Source of the DNA: Flectonema sp. DT1601
Taxonomy: Eukaryota; Euglenozoa; Diplonemea; Diplonemida; Diplonemidae
Length of the DNA stretch: 64,000 nucleotides
Direction: 5' to 3'
Assembly (NCBI GenBank): GCA_964019425.1
Contig: OZ025827.1
Location: forward strand, 798,262 to 862,261
Within the stretch, counting starts at the first letter, position 1, and each line of letters starts with the position of its first letter. The translations under genes were made by a program, and so were the position numbers. Under the pieces are notes generated by a model. The model made no database searches and was not told where the DNA came from. It saw nothing but the letters and a program-made list of their open reading frames with translations. Shown piece by piece: positions 38,757-46,823 of the stretch.

Positions 38757-39262
38757 CCGCAAACCCGCAAACCCGCAAACCCTTATCACTTGGGAACCTT
38801 GCAAATGGCAGTGTTTAATTTATCTAATATCATTTCTCTTGTTTTCATTTCATTATTTATTGCTAGTGTCAAAAGAAGTTCGAGTTCTCAACTTCAATTG
38901 TTTTTTCTGTTTTCGGAAGGGTCCGCTCATTGACAATAAGTTTGCTGCACCGACTTGGTTGCAGACACTGGTCGTTAGACAAGCAGTCTTTCTTCAAAAG
39001 GGACTTCCCCTAGACTATTTTTGTGATTCCGAGTGCATTCAAGCTGTTCCTGTTAAAACAGCTTTCTTAGGCTTTTCAAGTCCAGAAAAGAAATCAGATT
39101 ACTTTTAAGATTTATTTTTCCTACAATATCATTCTTTTAGCTTTATCACAGGGTTTTTCAGACTTTTACATTAAAGTTTTGAAAGCCCACCCACCCACCC
39201 CCTGTGACGGCGCATGTCCCGCGACCGGGCCTCTCCACGAGGTCCCGACCGGGCGGCCCGTT
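38757..39262 (+). repeat. Interspersed repeat R1, copy 1
   Basis: Begins with CCCGCAAA units, then CTTGGGAACCTTGCAAATGG, and ends at a CCCACCCACCC run, TGTGACGGCGCATG and a GC-rich CGACCGGGCGG block. A second copy at 41905-42432 is nearly identical. A diverged copy lies at 42541-43020, and its GC-rich end recurs at 51401-51540. It contains a short coding-like remnant (FAAPTWLQTLVVRQAVFLQK). It is possibly a non-autonomous element; its first 150 bases resemble the leader of the YR elements at 53265 and 59205. Confidence 0.75.
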
Positions 39263-41815
39263 GTGAATGTATGGAATTCTGCACGAAACGTGGTTATCAA
39301 AAGAAAAACACTTCGCTATTGAAGGGTATGCAATCCACAGGCGAGGCAGCACCATCAAGTCAGGTCATCGAGGACTCGTCACTCTGATCAGAAATGATTT
39401 AAATAAGTTAATATTAAAACACCCCGACATCTCACATGACCAAACTGAGATATTAACAGTAGTACTTCAATCTAATCCGCCATTGACAATTCACAATGTT
39501 TACCACCCGCCTGAAATCAAGGCAACAACCTGGAAGTTCAAAACAGAGCCCGGCACATTGATTGCGGGTGACATTAATGGACACCATTCAACTTGGTCAA
39601 ATGGAAATACGAACATTACTGGTAACAGCTTCTACGATTGGTCACTAGAAGCAGCATTTCAAATTTTAAATAAACCTCAACAACAAACAAGACCACAAAG
39701 CTCAGCTTCTCCAGATGTAATTGCATTAGATATTTCTTTGGATGCACAAATCGAACTCATGAAGGGATGGGGCAGCGATCACCTGCCACTCAAACTGACA
39801 ATCGAAGATATCAAAATAGATGAATATTCAAAAGAGAGTTCTGGGACATGGAAATGGAAGTGGCATTGTGCCGATTGGAATTATTATAAAATATTGTTGG
39901 AAAGGGCAGCGCCCAAATTAGAAAGAATTAAGAATGTGCAGAAACTTGCTAATAGGATCAACAACGAGATTCTGAGAGCAGCGAGTAGGGCCATCCCAGG
40001 CTACAACAAGAAGTCAAGTAGTACCTTCGCTGTGAGGGATTCAGAATTGGAAGATTTAATGGCAGAGACTGACCCTGATACGACAGACTCAGAAGCAATT
40101 GAAAGAGGTATCAACATGATCAAACAGAAGATCATTGAGTGCGACATGACTGGAATGGACTACCGATGGGCCTTTAGAAAAGTTAAACAACTGGAAGGTA
40201 GAATGATGGACCATTCAATTACTAAGATTGTCGACGGTGAGAAGGAATTAACCGACCCGCGGGAGATGGCAGATGTCTTCACCAAAACATACGCAGACCA
40301 ATTCAAATTCGAAGACGGTGAACCAACCTTACAAGGAATACCTGATGATAACTCGGTGGAATTTGGAATGCCTGAACTGGAACGACAAATTTCAAAAACA
40401 AAGGAGAAGAAGGCACCTGGACCTGACCACATCTGGAACTCGATGTTAAAACAACTTCCAAAAGCTTTCCTCGAGCAACTACTAAGACTATTCAACCTCT
40501 CATGGCAACGATCAGCAGTACCCAGGTGCTGGAAAAGTGGAATGGTAATACCCATACTGAAACCTGATAAAGACAAGAAACAAGTCTTATCGTACAGACC
40601 GATAGCACTAACCTCGACCGTCTCGAAACTCTTTGAAAGAATGGTCGTAGAACGGATGCCACCTGTTGAAAGACAGAATGAATCCGAGGCAAGCAGCCTA
40701 CAAACGAGGACAGGATTCCATTGAAAATCTCTGTATAGTTACAGACAAACTCAAAAGTGCCAAGGCAATGGAGAAGAAGCGATATTAATCACCTTCGACC
40801 TACAAAAAGCCTTCGATGCAGTTCAACCGGTAACTCTTCTGAATAAGATGTCTAAAATAAGACTACCAACGAAATATCTACGGTGGGTTCAAAACTACTT
40901 GACTAGTAGGAAGATTTCAACAAGGGTGAATGGAGTGAAGGGAGCATTCCGGAACATTCGAGTAGGAGTGCCACAAGGAAGCGTGCTGGGACCCCAGTTA
41001 TTCTCTATCTTCATAAATGATTTGATAGATAAACTAGAGATATACGAACCGACTGTCTTTGCAGATGATGTTGGAATAGTAATAACCGCGGGCACTGTCA
41101 GCTGTTTAGAAAACAAGGTTAACAACGCAGTCAAAATATTTGAAAGGTGGGCACTTGACTCACACATCAAAATCAATAAGAACCCTGGCAAGACGGAATA
41201 CATTCACGTGAGACCAAGTGGAACTCACGACAAGTCCCCAGTAGTAGTATATATATACTCTGAAGAACACACATTTAAATATGTGGTGGCCACGGCAGAA
41301 CAAATGAGAAACCTTGTGAAGGATGATAACTCAACAACTGAGGTTTCAAAAGAAGAATTCGCCATCACTCACCTGTATGTCGTTCCAAAACATAAGATCA
41401 AAGTCAAGCTACCGAATAAACCGGCGGTACTGAAAACAATGAAGATGAGTGCCAGCTTCTCACAACTGAAGAAAGTCCACAACAAGGCAGAAATAGATAA
41501 GATGCTGGAAAGAGTGGGACCCGGACTACACGGGTTTGCCTATGCGGTTGGACGAAAAGTTCACAAGACGAATACCGTGCGGTATCTGGGCGTACATTAT
41601 GACGAGAAGTTAACCTTTAAGTCGCAAATTCAAAAGATGATGACAGCTGCTTCCAAGGGTCTAGGCTTGTTGGTTAGACTCACCAAGATAGGCTTGGATG
41701 CTACCAAAAGAGTGCTTCGAACAACTGGAATTACTGGTAAACAGGGCAGTGAGGCTGGTAACTGGATGTCTGCGGGGCACCAAAGACGACATGAGGCTTT
41801 TGATGCCTGTAAATT
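39263..41815 (+). mobile_element. LINE C, broken LINE with endonuclease and RT
   Basis: A distinct LINE family from A and B. Endonuclease motifs HETWLSK, AGDINGHHSTWS and SDHLPL are followed by RT. The N-terminal endonuclease strand and all of ORF1 are missing. At the other end the element stops in the RT thumb at about 41815 against an R1 repeat. No RNase H or 3' tail is present. The bases covering its start (39267-39371) are repeated at 42436-42541, where they end against an octamer run. Confidence 0.85.
39267..40724 (+). CDS. LINE C endonuclease and RT N-terminal part
   Basis: 485 residues. Endonuclease-like block: HETWLSKEKHFAIEGY with the catalytic Glu, GDINGHHSTWS with Asp/His, GSDHLPLKLTI with the final Asp-His. 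A linker of about 170 residues precedes RT, which opens with KEKKAPGPDHIWNSML and VIPILKPDKDKKQVLSYRPI. The frame is lost shortly before the first catalytic RT aspartate, near base 40720. Confidence 0.85.
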   Translation: MYGILHETWLSKEKHFAIEGYAIHRRGSTIKSGHRGLVTLIRNDLNKLILKHPDISHDQTEILTVVLQSNPPLTIHNVYHPPEIKATTWKFKTEPGTLIAGDINGHHSTWSNGNTNITGNSFYDWSLEAAFQILNKPQQQTRPQSSASPDVIALDISLDAQIELMKGWGSDHLPLKLTIEDIKIDEYSKESSGTWKWKWHCADWNYYKILLERAAPKLERIKNVQKLANRINNEILRAASRAIPGYNKKSSSTFAVRDSELEDLMAETDPDTTDSEAIERGINMIKQKIIECDMTGMDYRWAFRKVKQLEGRMMDHSITKIVDGEKELTDPREMADVFTKTYADQFKFEDGEPTLQGIPDDNSVEFGMPELERQISKTKEKKAPGPDHIWNSMLKQLPKAFLEQLLRLFNLSWQRSAVPRCWKSGMVIPILKPDKDKKQVLSYRPIALTSTVSKLFERMVVERMPPVERQNESEASSLQTRTGFH

Positions 41816-41828
41816 GTTATGTGTTTAA
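40775..41828 (+). CDS. LINE C RT palm and thumb
   Basis: From about 40785 the frame encodes ILITFDLQKAFDAVQP (first catalytic Asp), the helix LPTKYLRWVQNYLTSRKIS, VGVPQGSVLGPQLFSIF and VFADDVGIV (catalytic DD), then a thumb with RYLGVHYDEKLTFKSQI. First Met at 40848. About 110 residues of non-conserved, Lys-rich sequence sit between the palm and the thumb. A frame change near 41700 moves the last thumb part (LLVNRAVRLVTGCLRGTKDD) into another frame. Confidence 0.8.
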
Positions 41829-41904
41829 TACGTGTGATTGTTTTTATCAGACTCTCTTTTATAACTTTTCCTTTTCAACAGTACTTCACTGAGAATGCCG
41901 AGCG

Positions 41905-42432
41905 GTTCCCCGCAAACCCGCAACCCGCAAACCCGCAAACCCTTATCACTTGGGAACCTTGCAAATGGCAGTGTTTAATTTATCTAATATCATTTCTCTT
42001 GTTTTCATTTCATTATTTATTGCTAGTGTCAAAAGAAGTTCGAGTTCTCAACTTCAATTGTTTTTTCTGTTTTCGGAAGGGTCCGCTCATTGACAATAAG
42101 TTTGCTGCACCGACTTGGTTGCAGACACTGGTCGTTAGACAAGCAGTCTTTCTTCAAAAGGGGACTTCCCCTAGACTATTTTTGAGATTCCGAGTGCATT
42201 CAAGCTGTTCCTGTTAAAACAGCTTTCTTAGGCTTTTCAAGTCCAGAAAAGAAATCAGATTACTTTTAAGATTTATTTTTCCTACAATATCATTCTTTTA
42301 GCTTTATCACAGGGTTTTTCAGACTTTTACATTAAAGTTTTGAAAGCCCACCCACCCACCCCCTGTGACGGCGCATGTCCCGCGACCGGACCTCTCCACG
42401 AGGTCCCGACCGGGCGGCGCCCCCCTACCCCG
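41905..42432 (+). repeat. Interspersed repeat R1, copy 2
   Basis: Near-identical to 38757-39262 and, like it, followed by the first hundred bases of LINE C coding sequence (42436-42541). The pair therefore looks like a segmental duplicate carrying the R1/LINE C junction, not two independent insertions. Confidence 0.8.
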
Positions 42433-42540
42433 TTGTGAATGTATGGAATTCTGCAGGAAACGTGGTTATCAAAGAAAAACACTTCGCTATTGAAGGGTAT
42501 GCAATCCACAGGCGAGGCAGCACCATCAAGTCAGGTCATC

Positions 42541-43020
42541 AGCAAACCCGCAAACCTTTCCTTGGGAACCTTGCAAATGGCAGTTTTAAATTACATAATA
42601 TCATCCTTTGTCTTTTCTGCTCTAGTGTGCAACGAAGTTTGAGTTCTCATCTTCGATCATTTTTCCTCAATTTAGACGAGTCCTATCATGGGCAAAAAGT
42701 GTTGCGCCGACCTGGCTGCAGACACTGTCTCTAGATAAGGCATTTTACATTTAACAATTTTTTCAGATGTGCAAATTCCGTGTGTTATAAAAGAAGCTTG
42801 CATTATTACAAGTTATCCTTGGGAACGTGTCCCTCAATATATCAGAAAATTCTTCATCGTTTAACTTTTCCATTTTGTCATTCTTTACGCTTTATCACAG
42901 GGTTTTTTCATACTTGTACATTTAAGTTTGAAATCCCACCCACCCACCCTGTGACGGCACGCGCCCGGCCGGGCCTCACCACAAGGACACGGTCAGGCGG
43001 CGCCACGCTACCCCGTTGTG
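42541..43020 (+). repeat. Interspersed repeat R1, diverged copy 3
   Basis: Starts with octamers and CCTTTCCTTGGGAACCTTGC. Its first 150 bases are closer to the YR-element leaders (53265, 59205) than to R1 copies 1 and 2; the rest follows R1 to the CCCACCCACCC and GC-rich end. Confidence 0.7.
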
Positions 43021-43726
43021 AATGTTTGTAATTGTCCTTCCATGCTTTGCACCTGTCGAAATAATAAAACTTAAAAACTACACACGCACCAATAACAAGC
43101 GATTACACTAGAACGCGCGATTGCAAGAACACCCTGGTTCAAGGTGGCTCGCTGCGGCGGGGTAACTGAAGTCCGTTTTCGTTGGACTCAGCTCCACCAC
43201 GGGGTGGAGGGGTGAGGAGGGTGGGCTTCGAAAACGTGAGTGTGAGAGAAAGAAGTGATCGAGCTGTATAAAGAATTTCTTTTTGAAAAAATAGAAGGCT
43301 AAAGAATATATAAAAAATGTCTGTTGTTTTGTTCATTTTTCCAACTTCGGAATCATACCCTTTTCTGTCTGATTCCTTTGATTATTTCTTTCCGGTGCTA
43401 AGCTTGGTGGAAAATTACCTGAATGAATTCTAGGAAATCTTGCTCTGTTAGTACTTGTGGCTTAACCCTTTCTTTCGCTCTGTCTACAGGAAAATTAGTT
43501 TAACCAATGGTACAATTCACTTTGTACAATGTTCTTGCTTTATTCATTTCTATCCCTTGTTTCTGCTTTATTTCATTTCACCCAGTACAATTAACAACGT
43601 ACTAGAGATACCCCTTCCAGGCCCACGTTGCTCGCACACAATTTTTTTTTTTAAAGCTTTCTGAACAAACATTATTTTTACAACCAAGTCACGTCTGTTT
43701 CTATTCCCTGTGTCTGGCTAGTCCAG

Positions 43727-43803
43727 GGTACAAATTTGAACTCAAAATTGGACTTAAATTACGCTCGCTTCGCTCGCGTTAAGTTAAGTCCAATTTTGTA
43801 CCC
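43727..43803. other. Hairpin with 14-bp inner stem
   Basis: AAAATTGGACTTAA pairs with TTAAGTCCAATTTT and the outer GGGTACAAA with TTGTACCC, around an ACGCTCGCTTCGCTCGCG loop. Present again near 52246-52322 in the second S copy. Confidence 0.7.
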
Positions 43804-43854
43804 TTTTCCTTGCTATTTTCTTCTTACTAACTTCGGTTGAAAAACACAAAAAAT

Positions 43855-43922
43855 GTGCCTGGGAATTGAACCCTTGCCACGGCTACCGAAGAGATTTAAG
43901 GTATCCACTCAGCCCTGGGATT
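43855..43922 (-). other. tRNA-like segment with A- and B-box matches
   Basis: On the minus strand GGCTGAGTGG resembles an RNA polymerase III A box, and GGTTCAATTCC, about 40 bases on, resembles a B box. The acceptor and T stems do not close properly, so this is not a working tRNA; a tRNA-derived SINE head is possible. A second copy is at about 52374-52441. Confidence 0.35.
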
Positions 43923-44432
43923 TTCTTTTTTTTTTTTATTTATTTGAGATTTTCGCTATTGGGGGGTCAAATAATTCATTTTCGCTATTCAGTAAAAGAA
44001 TTTTTTTTTTTTTCGCTGTTTACTAGGATTCATTCAGGTAATTTTCCACCAAGCTTAGCACCGGAAAGAAATAATCAAAGGAATCAGACAGAAAAGTGTA
44101 TGATTCCGAAGTTGGAAAAATGAACGAAACAGCAGACATTTTTATATATTCTTTAGCCTTCTATTTTTTCAAAAAGAAATTCTTTATACAGCTCGATCAC
44201 TTCTTTCTCTCACACTCACGTTTTCGAAGCCCACCCTCCTCACCCCTCCACCCCGTGGTGGAGCTGAGTCCAACGAAAACGGACTTCAGTTACCCCGCCG
44301 CAGCGAGCCACCTTGAACCAGGGTGTTCTTGCAATCGCGCGTTCTAGTGTAATCGCTTGTTATTGGTGCGTGTGTAGTTTTTAAGTTTTATTATTTCGAC
44401 AGGTGCAAAGCATGGAAGGACAATTACTGAAT

Positions 44433-44669
44433 GTGATAATTTTTTTTCTCCATTCAGTAACAAAAAAAAAAAAATTTTCGCTGTTGAAAAAAAAAAAAAA
44501 AAAAAAAATTCAAAAAAAAAAAAAAAAAAATTGACACTTTTTTTGCCACCAAAATATCCTTGAACATTTTCATACAAATCTGTGAATAAATGGAAAAAAA
44601 TAAGGAGGCGTTAAAGCTCTCCGCCAGGTTGGAACGACTTTTTCATCGCTGTGTCGAGGCCTTTCTGCT
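44433..44669. other. A-rich interval at the end of repeat S
   Basis: Long A-runs (44461-44538) are followed by ordinary sequence ending GAGGCCTTTCTGCT. In the other copies of this stretch (53188 and 59135) the next bases are GGTCTGACATC; here LINE B begins instead. Confidence 0.6.
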
Positions 44670-44777
44670 CCAACGATTCTAAAGCTACAGTTTCTGTACT
44701 TTATTGATCTCGATCCAAACAATACGGTGAAAGAGCAGTAAGGTGCGTCTCCCCTCAGTAACATCTCCAAAAAAACA

Positions 44778-46820
44778 ATGAAAAAGAAGAGGGTCCAGTT
44801 GAAGACCTTGTTAAGCGCCCTGCTAAGCATGGTAGCTAACACGCAAGATGGCAGGAACAAGCAACCTCCGCCGCCATCAGTGTCGAGACCGAAGGCAGCT
44901 CCACCGAGAACGGCTCCATCACCGAGACCAAAGTCGAAAACACCGAGGCAGACGGGTTCTGAAGATACGAAGAAGAACTCGTCATGGGCAACAGTAGTGT
45001 CCAGACAACTAAAACCAGCAAAACCGTGGGGGAAGGCTCAACTCCGCGACGAGGATTGGGACCTTAAGGTCAAAGATGGCTGTGAAGTCATCAACAACCC
45101 TGCAGTGGCTTCGGCTGTATTTCTGTTACCGACAGACCAGATACCACAACTCCAACGACGAAGCAACACAGGCCGTTTAACGGCAATTACAACTGAAGAC
45201 CCGGGTAAAGGTACCCTTATTCAAGTACCTTTGCTCTTAGATGGTAAGACGGTAGTCCGCAAGGCCTACGCAACGACAATCTCAGGCTCCATAGCCAAAC
45301 TTTTAGTCCGTTCGGGCGGGGATCCTGTATCGAACGGAGTGGTTCAACTGAACTACCACTCTGGACACGGTGAGACCGAAGCACTCTCAACCTCGGATCT
45401 ATCTGCAGCGGCCTTGAAGATCTACAACGACTTTGCGAAGAACCACTCTTTCTCTCCCATAGACCGTCACCAGATATGGGCATCTAAAGTCCGCACCCCG
45501 AAGGTGTCATCGGTGAACCTTCGTATACCTACTGATGCAGTTCACCGCCTGCAAGCGCACGTTCCAGCGGAACACAAGGGCTTCTTTATCTCTGCTTCGA
45601 GACACATACAAGAAGACCTACCGAAAACAGTCGTGATCAGACTGGACACAGCAGACTTAAATACTGCCCGCAAGGCTGCAGATTATTGCGACGCGGCAGT
45701 CATCCTTCTTCGTGGAACGAAGAAGCTTGGTTTAGTTACTTACCCGGGAAGGGAACTAGATACACGTAAGACTCTGGGACAACTAGCCATGCCTCCTCCA
45801 ACACCGGGTACCCGCTACTTCATAACAGGTCCCTCTCTCCATAGGATCAGCACTACAGACCTCATCAAGATTCTAGGTGGACAGGGTTGGATTGTAGACA
45901 CAGCGACTCACCACAGGAAGAAGGGTAGCAGAGGTTTCTTTGTAGTGAAATCACTAGAAGAACCGACCTTCTCCACCGTTCACTGCAAGGGACATGGCCT
46001 CCTGACTATAAACCGAGAGTCCAAACGAGAACCGCCACCACGTAACGAAGCGGAATATCCATCGCTCCCTACTTCAACAATAGATGATAGCTCACCAGAT
46101 GACTCTGCTCCTTCACCGGACAACAGCACCCCAACTGACACTACGTCCCCATCCGACTCCGCTAAGGACACTCGAATCGGAGAACTTCTCAAACAACAGC
46201 GACAGATGCAGGTCCAGAACGGCCACCTAACCGACAAAGTGACGGGCTTAACAGAACAGGCCTCGGATCTCATGGCTCGTCAAGATCAACAACAGAAGGA
46301 CCAGTCAGCACGGACACAGGCGTCATTAGAAGACAGAGACGCTCGCATCCAAGATCTTCTGAAACAGCAAGTTAAAATGCAGGAACAGAACTCCCGACTC
46401 ACCGACGAAGTGGCTAACCTGTCACGAAGAATATCGGAGTTGTTAGCTCGGCTTAACCAAATGCACGAGCAGAAACTCTCGATCGAACACACTGTTCTTC
46501 AACAGTCCTCATCGCCGGAAGGGTCTCCTCTTGCGGAAACAACTGAAGTGCCACCTCAGAACATGAAACCTCCGGTGCACGGTAAGCCGGCACAGCCTCC
46601 AACTGCTGAAGTCACAACAGCACCAGTCACGAAGGCACCTCCGAAGAAAGCATCCAACAAGACGATGCTGAACAGAATCAGGTCTAAATCAGTCCTGGGA
46701 CAGGAATCAGAGGTGGCAAAGCAGCTACAAGACTCCTTCTCTCCCTACGGGGACAGAACGAATACCCCCAGCAGATCACGGGGTAGGACGCCTCACCGGA
46801 GTTCTATGTCAAAGCAATAG
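44778..46820 (+). CDS. LINE B ORF1 protein
   Basis: 680 residues. A basic, Pro-rich N-terminus (PPPPSVSRPKAAPPRTAPSP) leads to a folded middle region of about 330 residues. One part (NLRIPTDAVHRLQAHVP to AVILLRGTKKLGL) and a second (TRYFITGPSLHRIS to GFFVVKSLEE) have alternating strand/helix patterns that could be nucleic-acid-binding folds. An acidic Ser/Asp/Pro linker and a duplicated coiled coil follow (LLKQQRQMQVQNGHLTDKV and LLKQQVKMQEQNSRLTDEV, about 57 residues apart), then a basic tail ending SRGRTPHRSSMSKQ. No zinc knuckle is seen. It probably binds element RNA and self-associates through the coiled coil. It ends at a single TAG in the same frame as ORF2. Confidence 0.75.
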   Translation: MKKKRVQLKTLLSALLSMVANTQDGRNKQPPPPSVSRPKAAPPRTAPSPRPKSKTPRQTGSEDTKKNSSWATVVSRQLKPAKPWGKAQLRDEDWDLKVKDGCEVINNPAVASAVFLLPTDQIPQLQRRSNTGRLTAITTEDPGKGTLIQVPLLLDGKTVVRKAYATTISGSIAKLLVRSGGDPVSNGVVQLNYHSGHGETEALSTSDLSAAALKIYNDFAKNHSFSPIDRHQIWASKVRTPKVSSVNLRIPTDAVHRLQAHVPAEHKGFFISASRHIQEDLPKTVVIRLDTADLNTARKAADYCDAAVILLRGTKKLGLVTYPGRELDTRKTLGQLAMPPPTPGTRYFITGPSLHRISTTDLIKILGGQGWIVDTATHHRKKGSRGFFVVKSLEEPTFSTVHCKGHGLLTINRESKREPPPRNEAEYPSLPTSTIDDSSPDDSAPSPDNSTPTDTTSPSDSAKDTRIGELLKQQRQMQVQNGHLTDKVTGLTEQASDLMARQDQQQKDQSARTQASLEDRDARIQDLLKQQVKMQEQNSRLTDEVANLSRRISELLARLNQMHEQKLSIEHTVLQQSSSPEGSPLAETTEVPPQNMKPPVHGKPAQPPTAEVTTAPVTKAPPKKASNKTMLNRIRSKSVLGQESEVAKQLQDSFSPYGDRTNTPSRSRGRTPHRSSMSKQ

Positions 46821-46823
46821 CAA
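46818..46823 (+). promoter_or_regulatory. TAG between LINE B ORF1 and ORF2 in a readthrough-like context
   Basis: The context is CAA TAG CAA CGA. ORF1 and ORF2 share one frame, and TAG is the only stop between them. CAA-UAG-CAA is the core of the tobacco mosaic virus leaky-stop context, although the following codon (CGA) differs from the usual YYA. Confidence 0.5.

Larger units (their letters stand above)
43037..44432. mobile_element. Foldback element with about 400-bp inverted arms
   Basis: The left arm (about 43037-43432) is the reverse complement of the right arm (about 44030-44432), from GTCCTTCCATGCTTTGCACC to CCTGAATGAATTCTA, with few mismatches. The spacer of about 600 bases holds the third copy of the 37-kb repeat, a hairpin and a tRNA-like segment. 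Each arm equals the A plus B terminal repeat of the YR element at 54-59 kb. I therefore read it as a non-autonomous relic made from YR-element ends. The same element lies at 51556-52951. Confidence 0.85.
42878..44669 (+). repeat. 1.8-kb direct repeat S, left copy
   Basis: From ATTCTTTACGCTTTATCACA to GAGGCCTTTCTGCT this is, as far as I can compare, base-for-base the same as 51400-53188, apart from lengths of A-runs. It contains the end of R1, the foldback element and the AT-rich stretch. The two copies flank LINE B exactly. Confidence 0.9.

Noticed and set aside
43855-43922. Functional tRNA gene
   Set aside because: The acceptor and T stems do not pair. Kept only as a tRNA-like segment.
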